A stretch of 64,000 bases of DNA from Candidatus Burkholderia humilis (GTDB lineage Bacteria > Pseudomonadota > Gammaproteobacteria > Burkholderiales > Burkholderiaceae): assembly GCA_001184405.1 (NCBI GenBank), contig LFMX01000003.1:94521-158520 (forward strand), in the 5' to 3' direction. Numbering within the stretch: position 1 is the stretch's first letter; every line of letters starts with the position of its first letter. Made by a program: the position numbers and the translations under genes. The notes beneath the pieces are model-generated. The model did no database searches. It was not told the DNA's origin and was given only the letters and a program-made list of their open reading frames with translations. Shown piece by piece: positions 1-9,652 of this stretch.

Positions 1-1714
1 TGATGGGCAAGTACGTGTGTTACGTGATGCGCGCGGATAACGAAGGCGAGGGCGGCATCGTCGCGCTGACGGCGCTCGTGCGCTCCGGCTATGAACAGCA
101 GGGCCGTCATGTGCCGCGTCTTCTCTTGATGGCCGGCCTCTTCGGCGCGGCCATGTTCTACGGCGATTCGATGATCACGCCCGCGGTCTCCGTGCTCTTC
201 GCCGTCGAAGGCTTGCGCCAGGTCAGCGAAAAATTCGAACCGTGAGTCGTGCCGCTCGCGGCCTTCATCCTCATTGCGCCTTTCTGTTTCAGCGGCGCGG
301 CACGGCGGTGGTCGGCAAATCGTTCGGGCCGGTGATGCTTGTGTGGTTCGTGTATCTCGCGGCGGTCGGCGTGTATCGCGTGATGCAGCATCCTCAAGTG
401 TTGCGCGCGCTCTCGCCCGAGTGGGCCTGGACGCTCGTGCAGATGCATCCCGCGATGGCCTTCACGATACTCGGCGCGGTCATTCTCGCGCTCACGGGCA
501 CGGGCACGGGCATGGAGGCGTTGTATGCGGGGATATCGGCCACTTCGGGCGTCCGACCATTCGCCTCGCGTGGCTCGTCATCGTGTTTCCGTCGATCATC
601 ATTCGGCTACTTCGGGCAGGCCTCGACCATGCTGTTTCAGCCCGGCTCCGCAAAGCAGCCGTTCTTCTATGCCGCGCCCTCATGGGCGTTGATACCGACC
701 GTGCTGATCGCGTTGCTTGCGACCGTGATCGCATCGCAGGCCGTGATTTCAGGCGCTTTTTCGATGACGAGCCAGGCGATCGAACTCGGCTTTCTGCCGC
801 GCCTGCGCGTGATCGAAACATCGAAGGCGCATCGCGGACAGGTCTTCGTGCCTGTGGTGAATGCGGTGCTGTTCGCGGCGGTCATGTTTCTCGTGTTCGG
901 CTTTCGCAGCTCGGAGCGTTTGACATCGGCTTATGGCATCGCCGTCGGCCTGACCATGCTCATCACCACCGTGCAGATGGTGAGCCTGTCGCGCACCGTG
1001 TGGCGCTGGCCGTGGCTCGCGGTCGTAGCGATCAGCGCGCCGCTCTTTATCATCGATGCCTTGCTCGTCGCCGCGAATCTGCACAAGGTGCCGCAGAGCG
1101 GCTGGTTTCCGGTGGCCGTGGGTATCGTGCTGTTCGTGTTGATGGCGACATGGCACCGTGGACGCGAATTCGCGATCCATCATGCATCGCAGACGTCGCC
1201 TCTCGCCGATTATCTGCGCAACAAGCTGCATGCCGCCGATGCCCCCGCATGCGTGCCCGGCACGGCGGTGTATCCGGGCAGCACGCCGGGCGCGACGCCT
1301 TCCGCGCTGCTCTCGAACATGCGGCATAACCGCGTGCTGCATCAGACGGTGATCGTGTTTGCTAATCATTCGGATTCCTAACTACGTATCGATGAACCCG
1401 CGCGCATCGATGTGCGCGATCTCGGCGCGGGCTGCTAAGAAGTCGTATCGTGGCATGGCTTTGTCGAGCGGCCGAATCTGCCGCGCCTGTTGCAATCGCT
1501 CGATGGTCAACTTGGCGACTGGCGTTTTGATCCGAAGCACACGACCTTTTTCCTGCCGCGCTATGAAGTGATACCCGGCTGCTCGCACGGACAAATGCCG
1601 TGCTGGCGCGAATGGCTCTTCGGGCAGATGTCGTTTCATTCGGCATCGAGCGCGGAATACTACGGGCTGGCGAGTGAGGATGTCGTCGAGCTCGGCGTGC
1701 AGGTCGTGCTCTAA
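1..1714 (+). pseudogene. kup: Kup-family potassium uptake protein, multiply disrupted, 5' end outside window
   Basis: Low-affinity K+/H+ symporter of the inner membrane. The window opens inside the protein, at the [11 protein letters not shown] and [11 protein letters not shown] motifs of the first transmembrane half. Several lesions follow. Codon 243-245 is TGA where the family has Trp. A single C appears lost near 291 (FCF then QRRGTAVVGKSFG in the next frame). ACGGGC is repeated three times at 494-511, adding about four residues. Two more frame changes lie near 535 and 605. In-frame TAA codons occur at 1379-1381 and 1436-1438. Family sequence is recognisable to the natural stop at 1712-1714 (YYGLASEDVVELGVQVVL). 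No stretch could encode a working 12-helix transporter. Another kup copy elsewhere cannot be excluded. Confidence 0.93.
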
Positions 1715-1725
1715 ATCCAAAGCGA

Positions 1726-2999
1726 ATGCATAACGTGAAAGCGGTGAAGCCCACCGTTCCCCTCATCGTCGTCAGTTTCTTTGCAGCCGATGTACAGGCG
1801 GGCGTCGGGCCGTTTCTCGGCATCTTTCTGCAGGCGCATGGCTGGACGCCGGACCGCATCGGCACGGTGCTCACGATTGCGGGCATCGTCGGCATGCTGG
1901 TGACAGCGCCCGCAGGCGCACTCGTCGATGCGACGCCGTATCGGCGCACGGTCGTCGCGGGCACGGGCGTGCTCTCCGTGATCGCCGCGGTGCTGATCTG
2001 GCTATCGCAAGGTTTCTGGACGGTGACGTTCTCGCAAGTCGCCACCGCCATCGCCGGTGCGGCGATGGGCCCGGCGCTCGCGGGCCTCACACTCGGCATG
2101 GTCGGACGGCAGAACTTCGACCGGCAGTTCGGGCGCAATCAGGTGGCCAACCATGCGGGCAATATCGTCGCGGCGGGTTTGTCGGGCTGGCTCGGCGCGC
2201 GGCTCGGCATGCCGTACATTTTCGCGTTGAGCGCGGCGTTCGGCGCGGCCTGTGCGGCGAGCACGTTCTGGATTCCGGTGAAGTCGTTGCATCGGCATTT
2301 CGCGCGCGGCTTTGCCAAGCAGGACGGCGATGACATGACCGAGACGCGCGCCGACAGTCTGCGCGTGCTCGTGAAGAATCGCTCGCTACTCGTGCTGGCC
2401 GCCCCGCTCGCGGCCTTCAACATCGGCAATTCGGCGATGCTGCCGCTCTACAGTCTCGCGGTCGCGGCCTCGCATACCGCCGATCCGAGTCACGTGACCG
2501 CGACCAACATCATCATCTCGCAGATCGTCATGCTGATCGCCGCCGCTTGCGCGAGCCGTCTGATTAGCCACTTCGGGTTCTGGCACATCATCGTCGTCAC
2601 GCTCGCGACGCTACCCTTGCGCGCGGTGACGGCAGCCTTCGTCGCGCCATCGTGGGGAATCGTGCCGGTGCAGGTGTTCGATGGCATCGGCGCGGGCTTG
2701 CAGAGCGTCGCGGTGCCTGCGCTGGTCGTGCATCTGCTGCACGGCAGCGGGCGCGTGAACCTCGGGCAGGGCGCGTGCAGAGGGTGGTCGCGGCGGGCGC
2801 GTGTCTGAGTCCGCTGATCGGCGGATGGCTCGCGCAACAGTTCGGCTATCCCGTCGCGTTCATGGCGCTCGGCAGTCTGTCGATCGCATCGTTTGCGATC
2901 TGGATCGGCTTTGGCACGCGCATCCGCGAAACCTGCGATACGCGCCGCGACGAACTCGGCAAGCTCACGGACATGGATTCATCGACATTGCTGCCGTGA
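1726..2999 (+). pseudogene. MFS drug/sugar-type transporter, frameshifted near its C-terminus
   Basis: Major facilitator superfamily transporter of about 420 residues that starts 11 bp after the kup stop. The first 350 residues read cleanly through ten or so hydrophobic helices, with the loop motif GALVDATPYRRT between helices 2 and 3. After LGQGA one G appears lost near 2775. The remaining helices (GACLSPLIGGWLAQQFGYP onward) continue in another frame to a TGA at 2997-2999. The unshifted frame stops early at 2806-2808, so the last two helices would be lost. Substrate is unknown. A single-base sequencing error is possible, but the neighbouring kup lesions make real decay likelier. Confidence 0.8.
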
Positions 3000-3015
3000 T
3001 GCGCGCTGTGATGCG

Positions 3016-3393
3016 CTAGCGCTCGAAATGTCTGAACTCGCGCAAAATCTCGGGCAGCCCGAACGACGGATTGTGACGCCGTTGTTCGGCAAGGTCCTTC
3101 AATTGCGTATCGGTCACGTTCAGGCCGCACAGCGTGGCGAGTTCCTGAAAGTCGAACAGATACAGCATCATCGGCTGATTGGCGAAGCGTTCGCTCACCC
3201 GTTTGCAGAGCCGCACTTGCATGAGGCTTTTGAGGCCGAAGCGATCGCGTACTTCGTCGTACGCGGACCACATCGCCTGCTGCCGGTCGGTCTCCGTCTC
3301 AAAGGTCTTCGCGTCGATCTCGAGCATCGCCAGACTGATCTCGTTTCCGGTAAAGATGTGTGGACCGACGCCTTTATAGTTGTGTGTGCGCAT
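3016..3393 (-). CDS. uncharacterised protein of about 125 residues
   Basis: I do not recognise this family. The frame is open further upstream (to about 3450), but the ATG at 3391-3393 (MRTHNYKGVGPHIFTG) looks the most natural start; no strong Shine-Dalgarno sequence is visible for either choice. The product is soluble, charged and predicted mostly helical, with no signal peptide or membrane segment. It reads EIDAKTFETETDRQQAMWSA in the N-terminal half and ends in FGLPEILREFRHFER. Coding-like amino-acid composition supports a real gene. It lies alone between the broken MFS gene and ppnP, so context gives no function. Confidence 0.55.
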   Translation of the reverse strand: MRTHNYKGVGPHIFTGNEISLAMLEIDAKTFETETDRQQAMWSAYDEVRDRFGLKSLMQVRLCKRVSERFANQPMMLYLFDFQELATLCGLNVTDTQLKDLAEQRRHNPSFGLPEILREFRHFER

Positions 3394-3535
3394 TCGAGGG
3401 TAGTGCCGAGTGCGGCGCCGTGGATGACGCCGATAGTGCAGGAAGAACACTCGGTTTGATGGCCTTTCGCGCGGAATCTTAAGTGATTCCGGAAAAAAAC
3501 AGTCGTTCGCCCTTCGTCATGCGCTGGGCTTACGC

Positions 3536-3856
3536 TCAAAGATAACTACATACGTAGTCGAGCATTTCGATCACATCGATATCGAAACGGCTCTTTCCCG
3601 GCACCGAAAACGTTTCACCTGCGCCATACGTCTTCCATTCGTCGCTGCCCGCGAGACGGATGCGGCACTGGCCCACCTGCACTTCTATGAGTTCGGGCGC
3701 ATCGGTGCCGAAGCTGAGCTGGCCGGGAAGAATCACGCCGAGCGTCTTCTTCGTGCCATCGGCGAAGAGCACGGTGTGCGACACGCACTTGCCGTCGAAA
3801 TAGACGTTAGCGTGTTTGATGACGGAAACCTGATCGAATTGCGATGCCGAGGTCAT
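3536..3856 (-). CDS. ppnP: pyrimidine/purine nucleoside phosphorylase PpnP (DUF1255)
   Basis: Small cupin-fold enzyme of 106 residues that phosphorolyses several nucleosides to the base and (deoxy)ribose 1-phosphate in nucleotide salvage. It matches E. coli YaiE/PpnP along its length: [17 protein letters not shown], the cupin core [19 protein letters not shown], and the conserved DYVCSYL end. The ATG at 3854-3856 is chosen because AAGGAAG lies seven bases upstream; an in-frame upstream start would add a hydrophobic leader unlike the family. The gene is intact and monocistronic. Confidence 0.85.
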   Translation of the reverse strand: MTSASQFDQVSVIKHANVYFDGKCVSHTVLFADGTKKTLGVILPGQLSFGTDAPELIEVQVGQCRIRLAGSDEWKTYGAGETFSVPGKSRFDIDVIEMLDYVCSYL

Positions 3857-4097
3857 GCGGACTTCCTTATGTTCACGTGAAGGGATGAGATGCGCAAGTC
3901 CGCCAATATAAATGATCAGCACGGCAGGTCGCGGTTAATCGCGTGCATAGCATCGCGTAAACCCCGTCGAAATAAAGCGCTTGCCGTAAGAACCCGGTAA
4001 GCGCGCGCTTTTACCTTACTCATCAGCGAAAGCCCGACGTCTCCGCGCGGGGACTTTCTTATCTATAGCAGCGAAGAAACCCATGCAGGAGACGGAC

Positions 4098-4403
4098 ATG
4101 GATTCGAAAGTGGTGGAGAAAATCAAGGCGAGCGCGGCGTATCGCGAACTCGTGCAGAAGCGCTCGCGGCTCGGCTGGACGCTGACGGCGCTGGTGCTCA
4201 TCGTCTATTACGGCTATGTGCTGCTGATCGCGTTCGACAAGGACCTACTCGCCTCGAAAATGGGCGCGTGCATGATGACATGGGGCATGCCGATCGGCCT
4301 GTTCGTGATCGTCTTCACCGTGGTGATCACCGGCCTCTACGTGCGTCACGCCAACAGCACGTACGACGATCTCACCGACCAGATCAAGCGGGAGGCCGCA
4401 TGA
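4098..4403 (+). CDS. yjcH: DUF485 membrane protein (YjcH type), partner of ActP
   Basis: Inner-membrane protein of 101 residues with two transmembrane segments (about residues 23-45 and 57-80). The family is nearly always encoded immediately before the acetate symporter gene actP, as here, where its TGA overlaps the actP ATG as ATGA. The ATG at 4098 has GGAG eight bases upstream; another ATG at 4083 has no such site. The conserved motif [19 protein letters not shown] and the tail [13 protein letters not shown] are present. It is intact, although its partner is frameshifted. Its biochemical role is not well defined. Confidence 0.85.
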   Translation: MDSKVVEKIKASAAYRELVQKRSRLGWTLTALVLIVYYGYVLLIAFDKDLLASKMGACMMTWGMPIGLFVIVFTVVITGLYVRHANSTYDDLTDQIKREAA

Positions 4404-6054
4404 AACTCCGGACTTTCTGCGCCGCGAGCGCATTGCTTGCGGTCAGCGCGAGCGCTTTCGCCGCAGGCGGCGACTTCGGTCAGGTCGCAAAGCAGGCGAC
4501 CAACTGGACCGCGATCATCATGTTCGTCGCGTTTGTCATGGCCACGCTCTTCATCACCAAATGGGCGGCCAAGAAAACCCAATCGGCGGCCGATTTCTAC
4601 ACCGCCGGCGGCGGCATCTCGGGCTTTCAGAACGGCTTGGCAATCGCGGGCGACTTCATGTCGGCGGCATCGTTTCTCGGCATTTCCGCGGTCGTCTATG
4701 CGAACGGTTATGACGGCCTGATCTATTCGATCGGCTTTCTCGTTGGCTGGCCGATCATCACGTTTCTGATGGCCGAACGTCTGCGCAACCTCGGTCGCTT
4801 CACCTTTGCCGATGTCGCCGCATACTGCTTCAAACAGACGCCGATTCGCGCATTCGCCGCATCCGGCACGCTGGTCGTGGTGGCGTTCTATCTGATCGCG
4901 CAGATGGTCGGCGCGGGGCAGCTCATCAAGCTGCTGTTCGGGCTCGAATACTGGATCGCGGTAGTGATCGTCGGCGCGCTGATGATGGTCTATGTGCTCT
5001 TCGGCAGCATGACGGCAACCACGTGGGTGCAGATCATCAAGGCGTGTCTGCTGCTGGCGGGCGCATCGTTCATGGCGTTTATGGTGCTGTGGCAATTCCA
5101 CTTCAGCCCCGAAGCGCTGTTTGCCAAAGCGGTCGAAGTGCATGAGAAGAAGGCGTCGATCATGGGGCCGGGCAACTTCATCAAGGACCCGGTTTCCGCG
5201 ATTTCCTTCGGCATTGCTTTGATGTTCGGCACGGCCGGTCTGCCGCATATTCTGATGCGCTTTTTCACCGTGCCCAACGCCAAGGAAGCGCGCAAGTCCG
5301 TGTTCTGGGCGATGACGTGGATCGGCTATTTCTACATTCTCACGTTCATCATCGGCTTCGGCGCGATCGTGCTGGTGAGCACGAATCCCGTGTTCAAGGA
5401 TGCGGGCGGCAAGCTGCTCGGCGGCACGAACATGGCGGCGGTGCATCTGGCGAGCGCGGTCGGCGGCACGTGTTCCTCGGCTTCATTTCAGCCGTGGCGT
5501 TCGCGACCATTCTCGCGGTTGTCGCAGGACTGACGCTCGCGGGGGCATCGGCGGTATCGCATGATTTGTATGCGACCGTGTTCAAGCATGGCAAGGCAAC
5601 AAGCAAGAGCGAACTGAAGGTGTCGCGCATCACGACAGTCGTGCTCGGCATCGTGGCGGTGGTGCTCGGTATCGTGTTCGAGAAGCAGAACATCGCCTTC
5701 ATGGTGTCACTCGCGTTCGCGGCATCGGCCAACTTTCCTGTGCTGTTCCTGTCGGTACTGTGGCGCGGCTGCACGACCCGGGGCGCGGCCATCGGCGGAT
5801 TTTTGGGCCTGCTTTCAGCGGTGATTCTGACGGTGCTCTCGAAGGCCGTATGGGTCGATGTGTTCCATTACGCCGATGCACCGTTCCCGTATGCATCGCC
5901 CGCGCTGTTCTCGATGGCGATCGGTTTCATCGGCATCTGGCTCTTTTCGGTGACGGACAAGTCGGCGCGTGCGCGCATCGATCAGGCAGGCTTCGAGGCG
6001 CAGACGGTGCGCTCCGAAACGGGCATCGGCGCGGTGGAGGGCGCGAGCCACTGA
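4400..6054 (+). pseudogene. actP: cation/acetate symporter ActP, single frameshift
   Basis: Sodium:solute symporter family (SSS) permease for acetate and other short carboxylates. It has a cleaved-type N-terminus ([15 protein letters not shown]) and then about 13 hydrophobic helices over roughly 550 codons. Family motifs include [20 protein letters not shown] and [20 protein letters not shown]. Near 5468 one A is missing: HLASAVGG should be followed by a codon for Asn and then [20 protein letters not shown], which continues in the next frame to the stop at 6052-6054. Without correction the product stops at 5533 after 377 residues, within the helical core. It is tightly coupled to the upstream DUF485 gene. 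Confidence 0.85.
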
Positions 6055-6060
6055 GTTAGT

Positions 6061-6801
6061 TCAAAGCGATGCGCGCTTGAAGAGAAAGCGCGGCATCGCA
6101 CGAATGACGAGCATGATGAGCGACCAAAAGCGCGGCGTGTAGCACACATCGCGCTTTTTTTCGATGGCTGCGACGATATCGCCCGCGACTTTCTCCGGCA
6201 TCGCGACGAGCGGTCCGGGCAACGGCAGCCCTTGCGTCATCGGCGTGGCGACGAAACCGGGTTTGACGGTCACGACATGCATGCCCGCCTTGAACAAACA
6301 CGCGTTGAGTCCTTCGCAGAACGCGCTCAACGCGGCTTTGGCGCTGCCATACAGATAATTCGATGGCCGTCCGCGTTCGCCCGCCACCGATGAAATTACC
6401 GCCAGCGTGCCGTACTTTTGCGCTTCGAGAAGACTCGCGACTGGCGTGAGCAGCGCGATCACGGACACGGCATTGGTCATGAATTCACGCACGGCGAGCG
6501 CGGCATCGGCCTGACATGCGGTTTGATCGGGCAAGGTGCCGGGCGCAACGAGCACGATGTCCAACGCGCCCAGTTCGGCATGGCAAGCCGCGAGCATGGT
6601 CTCGTGCTGCACGATGTCGTCGATATCCAGCTGAAAGCACGCGACGAGCGATGCACCGCGCGTCGCAAGATCATCGGCGACTTGCTGCACGCGTTCGCCG
6701 TTGCGCGCGGCCAGAAAGAAGCGCGCGCCTTCCTTCGCCCACTTTCGCACACGCGCGTGCGCAATGTCCGATGTCGCGCCGACGATGAGAATGTTCTTCA
6801 T
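6061..6801 (-). CDS. SDR-family reductase, DprE2-like
   Basis: Short-chain dehydrogenase of 246 residues. It resembles decaprenylphospho-2-keto-ribose reductase (DprE2), which reduces the keto intermediate made by DprE1 to the arabinose form. Seen: the cofactor-binding N-terminus ILIVGATSDIAHA, the active-site Ser-Tyr-Lys set (ISSVAGERGRPSNYLYGSAK), and a C-terminal amphipathic/hydrophobic tail FWSLIMLVIRAMPRFLFKRA that may attach it to the membrane. The start at 6799-6801 overlaps the stop of the upstream oxidase gene as ATGA. This argues for translational coupling and a joint two-step epimerisation. The gene is intact, although earlier steps of the cluster are broken. Assignment of the exact sugar is inference. 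Confidence 0.8.
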   Translation of the reverse strand: MKNILIVGATSDIAHARVRKWAKEGARFFLAARNGERVQQVADDLATRGASLVACFQLDIDDIVQHETMLAACHAELGALDIVLVAPGTLPDQTACQADAALAVREFMTNAVSVIALLTPVASLLEAQKYGTLAVISSVAGERGRPSNYLYGSAKAALSAFCEGLNACLFKAGMHVVTVKPGFVATPMTQGLPLPGPLVAMPEKVAGDIVAAIEKKRDVCYTPRFWSLIMLVIRAMPRFLFKRASL

Positions 6802-8114
6802 GACTGTGTGGTCCGTTGCCAGAAGCGCGACAGAATCGCGGGATCGCGATGCCGCTCGACGTCCTGCCATCGCGGATAAGCCGCACGAAAATCCGCGCCC
6901 GGCATCTGCGCGTCCTTGGCCGGATAGAGTCGTCCGCCTGCTTCACGCACGATCGCGCCAAGCGATGCGAAGAGGCGCGCGTTGGCTGCATCGCGCTGCG
7001 GAAAATCGAGCGCAAGCGATGTGCCTTCGAGCGGAAACGACAGCAAGCCCGGCGAAGTCTGACCGCCGCAACGCTTGAGCACTGCGAGAAACGAACCGGT
7101 GCCGCTCTTCGCGATGGCATCGAGCAAGGCGCGGATCGCATCGCACGCGACGGCGGCGGGCACGACGCACTGAAACTGCTGAAAGCCCGCGCGTCCGGAA
7201 ATGCGGTTCCATTCGAGCAGACTGTCGAGCGGATAAAAAAACGGATCGTAGCTGACGGTCGACGCTTTTACATCGCCGAATTGCCTGCGATAGTAAAGCG
7301 CATTGAACGCGCGCAGCGTCACGCGATTGAACTGCGCAACAGGCAAGGTGAACGGCACGGTGCGCTTCTTGCGCGTATCGACTTGCAATGCGCCAGTCTT
7401 CGCGTGATCGCCGGTCATGTACAAGCCGCGCCCGAGCTGCGCGCCGCGCGCCTGACAATCGATCCACGCAACGCCGTATTCATGCTGCATATCGAATTGC
7501 GCGGAGAGTTCGAAGAACGCATCGAGATGGGCAAGGCGGATGCTGCGCGTATCGATCAGACTCGAGCGAATGGGCATCAACTGAATTTCGGCCCAGACGA
7601 TTACGCCCATCAAACCGAGTCCGCCGATGGTCGCCGCAAACAGTTCCGCATGATCCTGCGGCGGGCATTCGAGCACGCTGCCGTTGCTTCTCGCGAGCAT
7701 GAAACGCGGCACATGCGCGCCGAACGTGCCGCGCACATGATGATTCTTGCCGTGCACGTCGTTGGCGAGCGCGCCGCCGAGCGTCGCGTATTTCGTGCCG
7801 GGCGTGATGGGCAGCATCCAGCCGCGCGGAATGATGACTTCGAGTAGGCGTTCGAGCGTAATGCCCGATTCCGCGCGCAACACGCCGCTGTTCCAATCCG
7901 CGGAAATCAGCCGGTCGAGTGACAGCGTGCGCAACACATCATCCGATGCAGCGAGACAACTGTCGCCGTAGCTTCGGCCATTGCCGAAGGGAAGCATCGT
8001 GCCGTGTGTGCGCGATGCATCGGCCAACGCGGTGTGAATGCCGTCGCGCCACGCGGGCGCGTGCGCATTCTGCGGATGATGGGGATAGCGTCCCCACGAA
8101 AGCAGCGCAGCCAT
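6798..8114 (-). CDS. FAD-dependent oxidase, DprE1-like
   Basis: Vanillyl-alcohol-oxidase-type flavoenzyme of 438 residues, resembling DprE1 (decaprenylphosphoryl-ribose 2'-oxidase). It has an N-terminal FAD-binding region (MLPFGNGRSYGDSCL; GITLERLLEVIIPRGWMLPI; GTKYATLGGALANDVHGKNH) and a C-terminal substrate domain with the motif KRCGGQTSPGLLSFPLEG. A Cys sits in that motif near the position where mycobacterial DprE1 carries its well-known active-site Cys (KRFG-C-N context there; exact equivalence would need an alignment). The ATG at 8112-8114 follows the upstream gene by five bases. Intact. Its DprE2-like partner overlaps its stop. Expected product: a 2-keto polyprenylphosphoryl pentose. 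Confidence 0.82.
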   Translation of the reverse strand: MAALLSWGRYPHHPQNAHAPAWRDGIHTALADASRTHGTMLPFGNGRSYGDSCLAASDDVLRTLSLDRLISADWNSGVLRAESGITLERLLEVIIPRGWMLPITPGTKYATLGGALANDVHGKNHHVRGTFGAHVPRFMLARSNGSVLECPPQDHAELFAATIGGLGLMGVIVWAEIQLMPIRSSLIDTRSIRLAHLDAFFELSAQFDMQHEYGVAWIDCQARGAQLGRGLYMTGDHAKTGALQVDTRKKRTVPFTLPVAQFNRVTLRAFNALYYRRQFGDVKASTVSYDPFFYPLDSLLEWNRISGRAGFQQFQCVVPAAVACDAIRALLDAIAKSGTGSFLAVLKRCGGQTSPGLLSFPLEGTSLALDFPQRDAANARLFASLGAIVREAGGRLYPAKDAQMPGADFRAAYPRWQDVERHRDPAILSRFWQRTTQS

Positions 8115-8119
8115 GCCGC

Positions 8120-9644
8120 TCAACACGTCGCCCAGAAGATCACGCCGAAGAGCGCGGCAACGGCCAGACTCACGCGATCGCGCGCGGCGAACACGGTCGG
8201 ATCGTGATGCATCTGTCCGCGATGCGCCATGATCCACAGGCGGTTGATCCAGTACATCAGCACCGGACACGCGAGCTAGATCAACTGCGGCGAACGATAC
8301 AACGCCGCCGTGCGTGCATCCTGAATGTACAGCGCGAGCACCAGCACCGCGAGATAACCGGACGCCGTGCCGAGCGACGAGATCAGCGAAAGATCGCTCG
8401 CGAGGTAGCCGCGTCCGCGCGTTTTCTCGACGCCGCGCGCCTGCATCGCGTGCAGTTCGGTGTAGCGCTTGGCGAAGGCAAGGCTCAGGAACATGAACAT
8501 CGAAAAGGCCAGCAGCCAGAACGTCATATGCATGCCGATGGCCGCCGCGCCCGCGATCATGCGCGCGGAGTAGAGCGCGGCGAGCACGACGACATCGAGC
8601 ATCACTTGCTTTTTCAGATAGAACGAATACGCAAGCGTCAACGCGTAGTAGCCGAGCAGCACGGCGGCGAAGCGCCACGGCAGCGCGCAACACGCAATCG
8701 CAATCGCAATCGAAACCGCGAGCAACGCGGGCGACAGCGCCGCGTACCATGCAATCGGCAACGCGCCCGAAGCGAACGGCCGCTTGCGCTTGACCGGATG
8801 ATGCCGGTCGTCTTCGAGATCGAGCAGATCGTTCAGCAGATACACGCTCGATACGCACAGCCCGAAGGCGAGAAACGCGAGCATCGCGGCGAACACCGCG
8901 CCGCCGTTCCGACATGCGGTGCGCCGCCAGCAGCGGCACGAAAATCAGGAAGTTCTTCAGCCACTGATGCAGCCGCAACGTCTTCGCGCACGTGTGCAGC
9001 AGCGGCGCGCGCGTCTCGATCACGCTCTCGACGTTGCCAGTTTTACGCGCGCGCCGCGCCACGCCCGGCGACGCACTGACGACATAGGCGGTGGCGGCCG
9101 CCTGCCACACGGCGAGGTCATCGCGGGAATTGCCGGCGTAATCGAAGCCCTGTTCGCCGAACTCCGCGACGAGCCGCGCGCGCTTTTCATGCGACGACAG
9201 ATTGGTCGAGGCATCGCTTGCCAGCACGCGATCGAAAATGCCGAGATGATCGGCGATGGCCTGCGCATAGTGTTCGTGCGTCGCGGTGGCGAGCACGAGC
9301 GAGCAGCCGTGATCGCGTTCGCGCTTGAACCAGTCGAGCACGGTTTCATCGTAGGGCAGGACGGTGATATCCACCGTTGCGTGCTGCGCGAGCGCTCCGG
9401 CCTTGCCGCCGCGCAGCAGCCCCGCGAGCGGCGCGTGCGCGCGTTGCGGCGCCTTTTTCAGCAGCGCGAACGCCGATTCGGCCAGCATGTCCGAGCGCAA
9501 CAGCGTGCCGTCCAGATCGACGACGAGCGGTCTCGTCAGCGCGGCGTCCACGCGCGGTCGCAGCGGAATCACCGTCGGCGATGCCGCGATGTCCATGCCT
9601 GGCGCGAGGTCCATCGCCGGCTGTATGGGCTGGGCTGATCGCAT
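8120..9644 (-). pseudogene. HAD phosphatase-UbiA prenyltransferase fusion, disrupted
   Basis: Two-domain protein of about 507 residues. The N-terminal HAD phosphatase part has the DLDGT nucleophile motif (VVDLDGTLLRSDM, near residue 40). The C-terminal UbiA-type integral-membrane part has the Asp-rich motif NDLLDLEDDRHHPVKRKRP. The fusion would suit transfer of phosphoribose to polyprenyl phosphate followed by 5'-dephosphorylation. The start at 9642-9644 has AGGAG six bases upstream. Lesions: a frameshift near 8912 between AAHRMS and GGAVFAAMLAFLAFG, and TAG at 8276-8278 in SPQLI-stop-LACPVLMYWINRLW, where a Trp codon is expected. The family C-terminus resumes to TGA at 8120-8122. Function is probably lost. 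Confidence 0.85.
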
Positions 9645-9652
9645 GTCGGCTC

